This document shows positions 44,240 through 53,424 of a stretch of DNA of 64,000 nt, piece by piece (the stretch's first letter is position 1; the number at the start of each line of letters is the position of its first letter). Source of the stretch: Bacillus sp. Cs-700 (GTDB taxonomy: Bacteria > Bacillota > Bacilli > Bacillales > Guptibacillaceae). The stretch is taken from contig NZ_CP041063.1 of the NCBI RefSeq assembly GCF_011082085.1, positions 1,984,001 through 2,048,000 of the forward strand, in the 5' to 3' direction. The position numbers and the translations under genes were made by a program. The notes under the pieces were generated by a model. That model had not been told where the DNA came from, searched no databases, and was given only the letters and a program-made list of their open reading frames with translations.

Positions 44240-45061
44240 CTATCCTTTTACTGACCCTGCAAGTAATCCTTTCACAAAAAACTTTCCGAGAAAAATGTAC
44301 ACGAGAAGCGTAGGAAGTGCAGCTAAAAGCGCCCCAGCCATTTGGACGTTCCATTGCACAATTTGACTTCCGGATAAATTCTGTAGCGCAACCATGACGG
44401 GCTGCTGATCCGATGTCGTAATCGTGACGGCAAATAAGAATTCATTCCATATGTTCGTAAACTGCCAGATCGCAACAACCACAAACCCCGTAATTGATAG
44501 GGGAATCATAATAAAACGGTAGACACCTAGAAATCCAGCGCCATCGATTTTCGCAGATTCAATCATTGAATCAGGAATGCTTGCATAGAAGTTTCGAAAC
44601 ATGAGTGTTGTAATTGGAATGCCATACACAACGTGAACAAACACAAGTCCTGCGATCGAGTTATACAATCCGATTTCTCTTAGAAACTGAATTAGGGGGA
44701 TAAGGATACTTTGATAAGGGATGAACATCCCAAATAAAATGACAGTAAACAGCGTATTAGCGCCTTTGAATTTCCATTTAGAAAGAACATATCCGTTCAG
44801 TGAACCTAAGAGAGCCGAAAGAAGAGTAGCCGGTATGACGAGATAAAAACTATTTAATAAATTCGGTGCTAGCTTCGTAAATGCTTCGGAATAGCTACTA
44901 AAATCGAATGATGTTGGCAGCTGCCACATTTGACTTAATGTCACTTCTTCAAGTGGCTTCAGACTCGTAATCATCATCACATAAACTGGCATAAGGTAAA
45001 AGCAAGAAAGGGCAATAAGTAGAACGTAAAGAATGGGACGTGTGAACGATCGTATAGCCAC
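44240..45061 (-). CDS. carbohydrate ABC transporter permease, MalG-like (CUT1)
   Basis: 273 residues with six membrane segments and the EAA loop ESAKIDGAGFLGVYRFIMIPL that contacts the ATPase. I choose GTG 45061, which overlaps the stop of the upstream permease in TAGTG and has GAAGGGGG upstream. It is the second permease of the importer and the last gene of the operon. No ATPase gene lies here, so a shared MsmX-type ATPase probably energises it, as for many Bacillus CUT1 systems (inference). Confidence 0.9.
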   Translation of the reverse strand: MAIRSFTRPILYVLLIALSCFYLMPVYVMMITSLKPLEEVTLSQMWQLPTSFDFSSYSEAFTKLAPNLLNSFYLVIPATLLSALLGSLNGYVLSKWKFKGANTLFTVILFGMFIPYQSILIPLIQFLREIGLYNSIAGLVFVHVVYGIPITTLMFRNFYASIPDSMIESAKIDGAGFLGVYRFIMIPLSITGFVVVAIWQFTNIWNEFLFAVTITTSDQQPVMVALQNLSGSQIVQWNVQMAGALLAALPTLLVYIFLGKFFVKGLLAGSVKG

Positions 45062-46020
45062 TAGGCTTCCCCCTTCCGACTCGACCAAAGGTACGGAACG
45101 ATAAAGATTGCAACCGCTAAAAGCATGACGACAGCAATCGCTGCGCCGTTTGCGTAATAATTTCCTCTAAACGTCGTTTCATACATATACACACCAGGTA
45201 CGTCTGTGACAAAGTTTGCACCCGGCCCCGTCATCGCATAAATTAAATCGAAAATTTTAAGCGAAATGTGCGCCATAATAATAATCACGCTAACGGTAAT
45301 TGGACGAAGGATCGGCATAATGATTTTCCAATACACCTGAAATTCATTTGCACCATCCATCCGAGCCGCTTCCCTTACTTCTTCTGGAACACCTCTTAGT
45401 CCAGCAAGATACATGGCTACTGAAAAACCGGTCATTTGCCAAACGGCTGCAATAACAACCGCAATCATTGCAATCGGGATACCAAATTCGATTTTCCCCC
45501 ATCCAATCGCAGGGAAAATCGTTGTATCCGTATACCATTTTGAATCAAGACCAAGTTTACTAAGGAACAAATTAACCCCTGTGGAAGGATTCAATAGCCA
45601 TTGCCAGACCACCCCAGTGACGACAAAAGAAAGCGCCATTGGAAAGAAAAAAATATTGCGAAACAGCGACTCTTGCTGGATCTTTTGGTCTAAAAGAACA
45701 GCCAGAAACTGACCCACCACGATCACCGCTAAAATAAACATAATTGTAAAAAAGAGGGTATTTCGCAAGTCAGCTTGAAAGCGAAAATCACTAAACAGAT
45801 AAAGATAATTTTTCAATCCGACAAAAGAAAAATCTGGGACAAGCGAATTCCAATTGCTTAATGATACGTAGCCGGTCCATCCGATAAAGCCATAAACGAA
45901 AACACCAACTAAAAGAATCGATGGAATAAGAAAGCCAATCGCAAGCATGTGATCCTTTGTAAGCGACCGTTTTTTTCGCGTTGATACAGTGAACGATCTC
46001 GTCGCTGTTTCTGTCTTCAT
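45061..46020 (-). CDS. carbohydrate ABC transporter permease, MalF-like (CUT1)
   Basis: 319 residues, six membrane segments, EAA loop EAARMDGANEFQVYWKIIMPIL. The N-terminal tail is basic (TRKKRSLTKDH). Three adjacent ATGs are possible. ATG 46020 lies 6 nt after AAGGGGG and is preferred. It follows the binding-protein gene by 56 bp and overlaps the second permease by one base. Confidence 0.9.
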   Translation of the reverse strand: MKTETATRSFTVSTRKKRSLTKDHMLAIGFLIPSILLVGVFVYGFIGWTGYVSLSNWNSLVPDFSFVGLKNYLYLFSDFRFQADLRNTLFFTIMFILAVIVVGQFLAVLLDQKIQQESLFRNIFFFPMALSFVVTGVVWQWLLNPSTGVNLFLSKLGLDSKWYTDTTIFPAIGWGKIEFGIPIAMIAVVIAAVWQMTGFSVAMYLAGLRGVPEEVREAARMDGANEFQVYWKIIMPILRPITVSVIIIMAHISLKIFDLIYAMTGPGANFVTDVPGVYMYETTFRGNYYANGAAIAVVMLLAVAIFIVPYLWSSRKGEA

Positions 46021-46076
46021 CATCATCCCCCTTACCATTCAAAAAGGGAGAAGAGCCATTCTTCTCCCTGCTCAAT

Positions 46077-47369
46077 TTACTTAAGATCACCCGAAGCATT
46101 TTCAAGGGAATCAATTAATTGATCAACATCTTGCTGCGTTACAAAAATATTAATCGCCTGGTTTACTTTCGTAACAAAACCTTCAGGTGCAGCCGATCCG
46201 TGCGCAAGACTCGGTGCGAGACTTGCACTCTTGAAATCTTCAATCGTTTCTTTTCCATATTCATCATAGTTTGATAGATCAGCATCTACACGAGCTGGAA
46301 TGGAACCTTTTAAAGGATTAAATGCATCCTGTCCTTCAACAGAGCCAAGAACAGATAAGAATTTCTTAACGTCTTCAGGGTTTGCTACACCCTTTGGCAA
46401 ACCAAACGTATCGGTAATCACCATAAACATCCCTTCAGTACCTGGCGTTGCCACCCAACCAAAGTCCTCTTTTACCTTCAAATTAAGATCGTTCACAAAG
46501 TAACCCTTCGCCCAATCTCCCATGACGTTCATCGCGGCTTCTCCATCTGCGACGAGCTGAGATGCATCTTGCCAGTTACGAGAGCTATGGTCTTCGTTTA
46601 CGTAGCTTAGCATCTTTTTATAATTCTCAGCCGCTTCTGTTACTTTAGGATCGTTAAACGCCAGTTCGCCTGTGAAAAGCTTTTTGTAATCATCAGCCCC
46701 AAGCGTCCCTAATAGCGCTGTTTCAAATAGGTGTGTCGCTGTCCAGGGCTCTTTATCACCAAGTGCAAGTGGTGTAACGCCTGCTTCCTGTAGCTGGTCC
46801 GCTGCAGTAAAAAACTCATCGAACGTAGTCGGCGGCTCAACACCATTTTCTTCAAAAACGCTCGTGTTATACCAGAGAACGTTTCCACGGTGAATATTAA
46901 CTGGAACGGAGTAAATGTCGCCATCTTTACTAACAAGATCAATTAAATCTTCCGGAAACTTATCTTCCCAACCTTCCGACTCATAAAGATCGTTAAGCGT
47001 TTCCATTTTTCCCGCTGCAACCCAACCATCATTTAACTCAGAACCACCATGAACTTGAAACGTTGCAGGAGGATCATCACCCTGCATGCGACTTGCAAGT
47101 ACTGCCTTTGCATTCGTTCCTGCACCGCCAGCAACGGCTGCGTTTTCTACTTCAATATCAGGGTATTCTTCTTTAAATAAATCAATAAGCGCATTCAATC
47201 CATCTTCTTCTCCAGCACCTGTCCACCAGCTGAAAATATCAAGCGTTTCTTCCTTACTCGATCCGCTACTACCGTCTGTTTCCCCAGAACTTGAACAAGC
47301 AGAAAGTGGTACCAGAGCTAACACTAGAATTAAAAACCAACCGGTAAATGATTTAAGCCTTCCCTTCAT
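46077..47369 (-). CDS. extracellular sugar-binding lipoprotein of an ABC importer
   Basis: 430 residues with a lipoprotein signal: a basic start, a hydrophobic stretch and the lipobox LSAC with Cys25. A Ser/Gly-rich linker precedes the solute-binding protein family 1 fold (LDIFSWWTGAGEEDGLNALIDLF, YSVPVNIHRGNVLWYN, MGDWAKGYFV). It should be tethered outside the membrane and feed the two permeases encoded after it. The closest well-known type is glucose/oligosaccharide binding, but the ligand cannot be fixed. The promoter region holds direct repeats and a cre-like site. The start follows GGGGGG. Confidence 0.92.
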   Translation of the reverse strand: MKGRLKSFTGWFLILVLALVPLSACSSSGETDGSSGSSKEETLDIFSWWTGAGEEDGLNALIDLFKEEYPDIEVENAAVAGGAGTNAKAVLASRMQGDDPPATFQVHGGSELNDGWVAAGKMETLNDLYESEGWEDKFPEDLIDLVSKDGDIYSVPVNIHRGNVLWYNTSVFEENGVEPPTTFDEFFTAADQLQEAGVTPLALGDKEPWTATHLFETALLGTLGADDYKKLFTGELAFNDPKVTEAAENYKKMLSYVNEDHSSRNWQDASQLVADGEAAMNVMGDWAKGYFVNDLNLKVKEDFGWVATPGTEGMFMVITDTFGLPKGVANPEDVKKFLSVLGSVEGQDAFNPLKGSIPARVDADLSNYDEYGKETIEDFKSASLAPSLAHGSAAPEGFVTKVNQAINIFVTQQDVDQLIDSLENASGDLK

Positions 47370-47431
47370 ACGATCGATCCCCCCATATCTTTTGTTACTC
47401 TCACTCTATCAAAATAAATCCTCACAAAATA

Positions 47432-47447
47432 ATGTAAGCGCCTTCAT
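47432..47447 (-). promoter_or_regulatory. cre-like CcpA site of the sugar importer promoter
   Basis: ATGAAGGCGCTTACAT on the minus strand fits the cre consensus WTGNAANCGNWWNCAW with one mismatch. It covers the likely -10 region (TACATT), as expected for catabolite repression. Confidence 0.6.
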
Positions 47448-47451
47448 AATA

Positions 47452-47486
47452 TTGTGGTTACCTTCACTTTTTTGTGGTTGTTTTCA
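47452..47486 (-). promoter_or_regulatory. paired direct repeats upstream of the sugar importer, probable AraC/YesN-type site
   Basis: Two copies of TGAANNNAACCACAA (complements of 47452-47466 and 47472-47486) start exactly 20 bp apart, about two helical turns. Twelve of the 15 positions are identical. The downstream copy reaches the expected -35 region. This is how AraC-family activators commonly bind. Confidence 0.6.
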
Positions 47487-47582
47487 TAAGCTAGTACAAG
47501 ATAAATGAAAGAAGGGTCTTCTCATGCAAAGAGAGAATGATAAGATATGCAGATATTTCTGTTCGATCGAGGTGAAAATGAA

Positions 47583-48185
47583 GTGAAGTTATCCGAATTA
47601 AATCCGGACACTCTCTCAAGAGAAGAAATTACAACGTTAATGTTTCATGACACCATAGATGATCAGCAAACCGGGGAATGTATTCTCGTGTTTGGTGCCA
47701 AAACAATTCACCGCGTCATTAAAGCAGCAAACCTCTATCATGATAAGCGCGCCCCTAAAATTCTCGTATCTGGTTCAGCAGCAAGATGGGGAGAAAATGA
47801 AGAACCTGAAGCCATATGGATGAGAGATCGATTAGTCGAGCTTGGTGTACCATCGGAAGATATCCTTCTGGAGCTCGAAGCTGCAAATACAACAGAGAAC
47901 GTACTCGCCTCGCTTATGGTGCTACAACGCTCCATCGGTCTTAACCACATTCATCGACTCCTGATCGTCAGCTCTCCCTATCATATGAAAAGGTGCCACC
48001 TCACACTTACAACGTATATGCCAGACTGGATCTCTTATAGCTTTTGTAGTGACGACCGAGAATCAGGACAGCGAAACAACTGGTGGAAAGATGAGCGAGA
48101 GAAGGCGCGAGTGATGAAGGAGCTCCATTCGATTCAAAGGTATGTTAAGAACGGTATATTGAAAGATGAGGTTGTGCGTAGATAA
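47583..48185 (+). CDS. YdcF-family (DUF218) protein
   Basis: About 200 residues with the DUF218 Rossmann-like core: CILVFGAKTIHRVIKAANLYHD, PKILVSGSAARWGENEEPEAI, LEAANTTENVLAS and LLIVSSPYHMKRC. The family includes SanA/ElyC-type proteins linked to envelope maintenance and is of uncertain activity. No membrane helix is present here, so this is a cytosolic short form. GTG 47583 is preferred because GAGGTG lies 8 nt upstream. ATG 47547 in the same frame has a weaker site. It is monocistronic and has its own terminator. Confidence 0.83.
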   Translation: MKLSELNPDTLSREEITTLMFHDTIDDQQTGECILVFGAKTIHRVIKAANLYHDKRAPKILVSGSAARWGENEEPEAIWMRDRLVELGVPSEDILLELEAANTTENVLASLMVLQRSIGLNHIHRLLIVSSPYHMKRCHLTLTTYMPDWISYSFCSDDRESGQRNNWWKDEREKARVMKELHSIQRYVKNGILKDEVVRR

Positions 48186-48221
48186 ACAAAGATAAGATTC
48201 TATTATTTCAATGAATAGCTA

Positions 48222-48256
48222 AACGCCCAGCCACATATTGGCTAGGCGTTTTTTAT
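48222..48256 (+). terminator. terminator of the YdcF-family gene
   Basis: An 11-bp stem with one mismatch (48222-48232 with 48240-48250) and TTTTTTATT. Confidence 0.8.
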
Positions 48257-48293
48257 TGAAGAATCACCTTCGCATTAAGTCATTTTTTTATAT

Positions 48294-49100
48294 TTATAAA
48301 GCAGGAGAAATGCTTGTCTGTGCACGATTTCTCTTAAAAAACGCCATGGAAGCAACATTAAATTCTCTAGGTTTTTCTACATTACAAACGTGACCACATT
48401 GCTCTAGAATGAAATGGTTTGCCTGTTCATCACTTCTAGTATCTTCTAGCAAAGGCTTCAGGAAAAGGTGATCCTGTTCACCTGAAATGTATAGTTTCGG
48501 GATGTTTCCACTATTTTCTTGGACATCCATGTAAGTTTCTTTTACGTGGGGAGCCAGTTTATACCATGCAAGAAAATCGCTTCGATTCATTTTCAGGGCT
48601 TCTCTAATAAAGAGCTTTCGTGAACGTGCGTGATTCGATTTTGGCATCATCACATAAGCAAACAATTTGTATAACCACATATATGGAATAAAAGATTTCA
48701 CTGCATTTCCAGCCATCAGCAAGAAAGAAGCTAAGGGATTGAATCGCGTAATCGCTCCACCAAGCACAGCACTTTGAACACGTTCAGGTGCCTGTTGTAG
48801 CAAGTGATGTACTGCAACTGAACCTAGTGAAATGCCCACTAAATGAGCTTTCGCAATCTTCAGTTGATCGAGAAGAGCGAGAATTTCATTAGCAATTAAT
48901 TCACTAGTGAAAGGTTTTCCATAGCTAGACGTACTTGGTGATTGGCCATGACCTGGTAAGTTTATCGCTAACACATGGTACTTCTTTTTGTATGTTCCTA
49001 TTTGGTGACAGAAGATCCCATAGTTTCCTCCAAGACCATGTAGCAAGACGATCGTTTCACTGCCACTGGCCTTGTTTTTGTAAAGCTTATAATCAAGCAT
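48294..49100 (-). CDS. alpha/beta hydrolase
   Basis: 268 residues. The oxyanion region is VLLHGLGGNYGIF and the nucleophile elbow is LVGISLGSVAVH (Ser in GISLG). The acid is probably in ISGEQDHLF, and the catalytic His is in LEQCGHVCNVEKP. A lid of helices rich in aromatic residues lies between. No signal peptide is present. The start at ATG 49100 follows GAGAGGAATT. The substrate is unknown. It is separate from the sensor genes upstream (176-bp gap without a clear terminator). Confidence 0.87.
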   Translation of the reverse strand: MLDYKLYKNKASGSETIVLLHGLGGNYGIFCHQIGTYKKKYHVLAINLPGHGQSPSTSSYGKPFTSELIANEILALLDQLKIAKAHLVGISLGSVAVHHLLQQAPERVQSAVLGGAITRFNPLASFLLMAGNAVKSFIPYMWLYKLFAYVMMPKSNHARSRKLFIREALKMNRSDFLAWYKLAPHVKETYMDVQENSGNIPKLYISGEQDHLFLKPLLEDTRSDEQANHFILEQCGHVCNVEKPREFNVASMAFFKRNRAQTSISPAL

Positions 49101-49276
49101 GATGATAATTCCTCTCTGTTTAAGGGATGTTGCGTCCCATAGTTGCGTCTCAAGACAGTATAACTTTAGAAGGGTGGAGAAGGAAATAGGTAAATGGGTA
49201 ATGACAAGAAACCGTCAATAGCTTGCTACCAATGAACGTGAAGACGCTAAGCACCCATTTCCTTTCTATACTAGTT

Positions 49277-50830
49277 TCATACCAACAACTTCTCACGATA
49301 TTGAGAAGGCGACAAGCCAGCTTTTCGTTTAAATACTCGACTGAAATAATTCGGATCTTTATATCCGACGTTGAAACAAATCTCTTTTAAACTTTTAGAA
49401 GCATCCAGCATTTCTCGTTTTGCTTCGTCAATCCGAACTTCTGTAACGTAATCAATGAATGTCATGCCGCTCTTATCTTTAAATAATTTACTTACGTAAT
49501 AGGGGCTAAGCTCTACGTGCTCCGCTGCTTCTTCAAGGGTGAGCTGTTTATGAAAATGAGCTCGAATGTATTGCTTTACCTGTTCAAGACGATCCCCACC
49601 ATGGAGCGCACGCCATTCAAGTACATGCTCACTTAACTTCCGTAGCTTTTCTCGCGCTAGATTGGTAGCTTCATACTCATCTTCCGCACAGATGTATGTA
49701 TAAGAAGATAAGACGATTCCATTGTTTTGAAGAATACGTTCAGCGACAAGAAAGAGTTCATTCAGTTTTTGAACATAAGTGGAAGTTGGTTCAACTGAAA
49801 TCATTTCGACATACACATCAAGTTCTTTCATCGCTCTTGTGAAGTCACCATTGTTAATCGCATTGATCACAATCGACTCCTGCTCCTGTGTGCGATCATG
49901 CCGAGGTACGTTAGCACTTCTCCCTTCATGATAAAAGGCATAAGTGACATCTTGTTCAACATCCAGATCACGAACAGTATGAAGAGCTTCCCGATAAGAT
50001 GCGACAAAATGCTCGGCTTCCTTATATGGTCTCCCTATCCCAATACAAACCGCTACGCCAAAACGCTGATTGAATTCATGAAGAAGGTTTCGTAACATAG
50101 GCTGTAATTTCGCCTTTAGCTGCTTGTCTTTTTCCTGAAGGCTGTCACTAAAAAGAAAGCAGGGTAAATAGCATTCATCTCTTACTCCAATTAAAGCTTC
50201 CCCAGGGAGGGTGCTTTTCACTTTCTGTTTGATCCACTGAACCATTTCATTGAAGCGATCCAGTTGATTGGGAAATTTAAAAACAATGGCATAACCTGTT
50301 GTCGTTTGAAAGCCAAGCAGTTCGCTCCATTCAGCAGGACTGAACTCTGTTACTTGATTCATTAAGATCGCATTCATCCACTCGCCTTCGAGTAAGTGAA
50401 CGGCTTTTGCAAGCTTCGCCTGAACGTGATCTTTTTTTGCAGCTTCTTCTCGCTCTATTTCAAGTTCTGTTGAGACGCGTGTAAGAGCAGCTAAAATTTC
50501 CTTCTTACGCCCTGGCTTCAGCAAATATTCTTTCACCCCTTGCTGCATCACGTCTCTTGCATAGTTAAATGTGTCAAAAGCAGAAAGCATAATAAATCGA
50601 ATGTTCGGATGGTAGCTCTTAATCGTTCTAACTGCCTCTACTCCATCGATCCCAGGCATTTTAATGTCCATAAAAACAATATGCGGTTGAAATTCGCCTA
50701 CAAATGAAATCGCTTCTCTCCCATTTTTCGCTTTTACTAGTTTTACCTTATCGCCATATTCTCGTTTTATCATCATTTCGATTGCATCCCGCTCTAGCTG
50801 CTCGTCATCGACAATCATGATTTTAAGCAA
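49277..50830 (-). CDS. AraC-type response regulator (YesN-like)
   Basis: 517 residues: an N-terminal receiver with the acidic pair in IVDDE (8-10), phosphoacceptor D55 in VFMDIKMPG and the conserved Lys in YLLKPGRKKE. A long middle region of unknown fold follows, then a C-terminal AraC double HTH (LTLEEAAEHVELSPYYVSKLFK and LKEICFNVGYKDPNYFSRVFKRK). I prefer TTG 50830 (reads MLKIMIVDDE), 9 nt after AAGGAG. The ATG at 50839 abuts that site with no spacing. It overlaps the kinase gene by 8 bp. It probably activates the importer at 44240-47369 through the direct repeats there. Confidence 0.9.
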   Translation of the reverse strand: MLKIMIVDDEQLERDAIEMMIKREYGDKVKLVKAKNGREAISFVGEFQPHIVFMDIKMPGIDGVEAVRTIKSYHPNIRFIMLSAFDTFNYARDVMQQGVKEYLLKPGRKKEILAALTRVSTELEIEREEAAKKDHVQAKLAKAVHLLEGEWMNAILMNQVTEFSPAEWSELLGFQTTTGYAIVFKFPNQLDRFNEMVQWIKQKVKSTLPGEALIGVRDECYLPCFLFSDSLQEKDKQLKAKLQPMLRNLLHEFNQRFGVAVCIGIGRPYKEAEHFVASYREALHTVRDLDVEQDVTYAFYHEGRSANVPRHDRTQEQESIVINAINNGDFTRAMKELDVYVEMISVEPTSTYVQKLNELFLVAERILQNNGIVLSSYTYICAEDEYEATNLAREKLRKLSEHVLEWRALHGGDRLEQVKQYIRAHFHKQLTLEEAAEHVELSPYYVSKLFKDKSGMTFIDYVTEVRIDEAKREMLDASKSLKEICFNVGYKDPNYFSRVFKRKAGLSPSQYREKLLV

Positions 50831-52271
50831 ATTGTTCATCTCCTTTTCGCTTTCTATAAGGTAAATTCAGTCTAACCGTTGTTCCAAATTCTTTAGAAGA
50901 ATGAACGGTCATGGAACCAGCCTGCTGTGAGAACAATTCGATTCGTTTCTTCACATTTTGCATGCCAAGACCGGTTGAATGTCCCTGTCTATTATGTATA
51001 AGCGAATGTTCATCATTGGAAAATAATTGTGACAGCCTTGTCGTTTCCATTCCTACTCCGTTGTCGGTCACCTCAATAATGACATCGTCTTGTTCCGCAT
51101 AAATTCGAATGATAATTTCGCCGCCCTCTTCATACGTTTCCACACCGTGTATAAAAGCATTTTCAACAATCGGCTGAAGCGTTAGCACGGGGATTTTGCA
51201 GTCCAGAACGTTCTCGTCTGCAATCACATCAAATTTCACTCGTTCCCCAAACCGTGACTTCTGAATAAAAAAATATTCCCTCACAATCGTTAATTCATCT
51301 TTTAAGGTCACGTCTTTTGCTAAATTCCCAAGATTGTAGCGTAGAAGAGCCGCTACCGATTCAATGAGCTCACTCGTTTGTTCAGCCCCTTCAATATAAG
51401 CACGCCTTGAAATCGTATTAAGGGTATTAAAAAGAAAGTGAGGATTCATCTGACTTTGAAGACTTTTTAACTCCATTTCTTTCAAAAGCTGATCGAGCTC
51501 TGATTTTTGCTTTATTTCGATAATTAACCCTTGTATATTTTCCTGCATGCGATAAAAGGTTTCTGCTAGCAACCGCAGTTCACTTCTCGATTTTACGACA
51601 ACTTTATTTGCCGTAAAATCTCCCTTTGCTAGTTTTTTAGCTGCAGCCGCAAGTTCATGAATCGGTTTTGTAATACCGCGCGAAAACCAAAAGGCCATCA
51701 AGAGGCTAAATAAAATCATGGAAACAAATAACGAAATCCCCATCCACTGAAGGTATGAACTTTTTTGATCCATTTTGTTGTAGAAGGTGCGGTAATCCGT
51801 TAATTCGGAATTAATAAGCGTTAAGGTAGTTTCCTGAATAAATGCGGAAATCTGCGCTGCTTCGTTTAAGTGACCTGAATATTGATTAATTTCCTGCCTC
51901 TGAAAAGCTTGCACGGTAATGTCACATTCAAGTAAAAAGCTTTCAATCATGTTTTCATAGTTTGTGACGATTTGATCGTTTCCTTCATTTTTCACCGTAT
52001 CGAGAAGCTCTACCTTCTCTTGCGAAAGAATTTTTCGCTCAGTTGCATAAGCAGTTAATTCTTCTTGCGTTCGTGCCGTTAAATACGTATTCATTGCTTC
52101 ATAGACCGTATTCGTTTGTTGCGAGATTTCATTTAAGACGATAAATCGCTCAAAACTCGTGTGATAATCATCAATCGTACGCTGACTGCTATGAAACAAA
52201 TAAAACGCGACACCGTTCATCAAAATAACAAGCAATGTAAAAAAGAGAATAAATCTCGCTTGAATTTTCAT
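50823..52271 (-). CDS. sensor histidine kinase (YesM/LytS-like)
   Basis: 482 residues with two membrane helices (about 7-28 and 178-202) around an extracellular all-helical domain of about 150 residues. HAMP follows (WFSRGITKPIHELAAAAKKL), then the His_kinase domain with the phosphorylated His in SQMNPHFLFNTLNTIS and the ATPase domain with N box IVENAFIHGVE and G boxes VTDNGVGM and GTGLGMQN-type residues. The four-base ATGA overlap with the upstream sensor gene shows tight coupling. It should pass a sugar signal from the binding-protein partner to the AraC-type regulator. Confidence 0.92.
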   Translation of the reverse strand: MKIQARFILFFTLLVILMNGVAFYLFHSSQRTIDDYHTSFERFIVLNEISQQTNTVYEAMNTYLTARTQEELTAYATERKILSQEKVELLDTVKNEGNDQIVTNYENMIESFLLECDITVQAFQRQEINQYSGHLNEAAQISAFIQETTLTLINSELTDYRTFYNKMDQKSSYLQWMGISLFVSMILFSLLMAFWFSRGITKPIHELAAAAKKLAKGDFTANKVVVKSRSELRLLAETFYRMQENIQGLIIEIKQKSELDQLLKEMELKSLQSQMNPHFLFNTLNTISRRAYIEGAEQTSELIESVAALLRYNLGNLAKDVTLKDELTIVREYFFIQKSRFGERVKFDVIADENVLDCKIPVLTLQPIVENAFIHGVETYEEGGEIIIRIYAEQDDVIIEVTDNGVGMETTRLSQLFSNDEHSLIHNRQGHSTGLGMQNVKKRIELFSQQAGSMTVHSSKEFGTTVRLNLPYRKRKGDEQFA

Positions 52272-53266
52272 TGTTGTTTCATCCCTCCCGGCGTCATTGT
52301 TTCTGTTTGAGTCAAGTCTTTCTGCCGCACTACATCTGTCATCGTGTGGTGATAGGTGGAAACCTTTTCACCTTCAAGCAATTGAAGCATCAATTCTACC
52401 GCGTCGTATCCCATCTCATATGGTTTTTGTTCAACAGTCGCTTCAAGCTTCCCCTCTTTAAGAAGTTGAAGTGTTTCTGGGAGAACATCAAACCCAATCA
52501 CATAGACGCGATCCGTCATCCCAATGCTTTCAAGAACTTGAACAATACCGATCGCATCAAGGGCACTCGTTCCGTAAAAGGCATTAACGTCAGGGTAATC
52601 TTTTATCATCTCATACGTTTTTTCAGCTGCTTGTATTCGTGTAATTTGGGATTCATCGATAGCAACGACGTTCACGCGATCGCTACCTTTGATCGCATCT
52701 TTAAATCCCTCGACCCGAAGCTTTTGATTCGCTGAATCAAACCGCCCCGTAATGATGCCAACCTTCACTTCACCTTCTGTATCTTTTAGCAACGCTTGTC
52801 CTGCTAGAAACCCAGCATAGTAATTATCCGTTCCAACGTACGCCACTCGCTTACTTTCAGGAGCATCCGTATCTATAGTTAGAAAAGGAATCCCTTTTTC
52901 TGATACGCGATTAATAATCGTAGGTGACACTTCTTGATTCAATCCCTGCGCGATGATGCCATCCACTTTTGATGCAGCCGCCATTTCAATCATCTTCATA
53001 TGTTCATCAAGGTTAGCTTGTTTGGGGCCGGTATACTGTAACGAAACATTGTACGTCTTAGCTGCAGCACGTGCTCCTTTTTCTACAAGTCGCCAGTAAT
53101 CATTATCAACTTCTTCCGTAACGAGCACGAAGCGATAATCCGGAGCTTTATAAGAGGCAGAAGGGCGGTCTGGCGTCAAATTGAAAGCCCTTACAGAATA
53201 GAATAGAAAAAAAGAAAATGTCACCGTTACTAGCAAACCACCAATCACGTATATCCAGCGCGCCAT
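52268..53266 (-). CDS. membrane-anchored periplasmic-binding-protein-like sugar sensor
   Basis: 332 residues: one N-terminal membrane helix (about 5-26), then a type 1 periplasmic-binding fold of the ribose/xylose/autoinducer class (RFVLVTEEVDNDYWRLVEKGARAAAK, DGIIAQGLNQEV, AYVGTDNYYAGFLAGQAL, YVIGFDVLPETLQLLKEGKLEATVEQ). It lacks a lipobox and transporter partners and is coupled to the kinase. It therefore resembles the XylFII-type sensor of XylFII-LytS-YesN systems. The ligand is probably a sugar. A strong AAAGGAGG site precedes it, and a 48-bp palindrome abuts that site. Confidence 0.88.
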   Translation of the reverse strand: MARWIYVIGGLLVTVTFSFFLFYSVRAFNLTPDRPSASYKAPDYRFVLVTEEVDNDYWRLVEKGARAAAKTYNVSLQYTGPKQANLDEHMKMIEMAAASKVDGIIAQGLNQEVSPTIINRVSEKGIPFLTIDTDAPESKRVAYVGTDNYYAGFLAGQALLKDTEGEVKVGIITGRFDSANQKLRVEGFKDAIKGSDRVNVVAIDESQITRIQAAEKTYEMIKDYPDVNAFYGTSALDAIGIVQVLESIGMTDRVYVIGFDVLPETLQLLKEGKLEATVEQKPYEMGYDAVELMLQLLEGEKVSTYHHTMTDVVRQKDLTQTETMTPGGMKQQ

Positions 53267-53283
53267 TGATTTACCTCCTTTTT

Positions 53284-53342
53284 GGGGTCAGGTTCGCTAC
53301 CGGTGACGTCACCGGTAGCGAACCTGACCCCCTCCAAAGACA
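53284..53342 (-). repeat. REP-like palindrome, copy 1 (48-bp perfect inverted repeat)
   Basis: Bases 53284-53331 form a perfect 24+24 palindrome from GGGGTCAGG to CCTGACCCC with a central GACGTC. Including its flank, 23 bases (53320-53342) match copy 2 (57025-57047) exactly in inverted orientation. On the transcribed strand the hairpin ends just before the ribosome site of the sensor gene. Confidence 0.8.
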
Positions 53343-53374
53343 CTTGTCCTCCCTCAGAGGACTTCTCTTATGTC

Positions 53375-53405
53375 ATTATATATCGAACGCTCCACACGGA
53401 ATCAA
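53375..53405 (-). promoter_or_regulatory. weak candidate promoter of the sensor-kinase-regulator operon
   Basis: A perfect TATAAT (complement of 53375-53380) and TTGATT (complement of 53400-53405) are 19 nt apart, longer than ideal. A transcript from here would carry the REP-like hairpin in its leader. Confidence 0.35.
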
Positions 53406-53424
53406 CTTGTTTTTTGGATATGCT

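Noticed and set aside
49180-49263. Loose inverted repeat (AAATGGGT / ACCCATTT) after the response regulator gene
   Set aside because: Arms are imperfect and far apart, and there is no T tail; not convincing as a terminator or operator.
50268-50275. TTGGGAAA inside the response regulator gene
   Set aside because: Coding sequence, and no TTTCCCAA at the required spacing.
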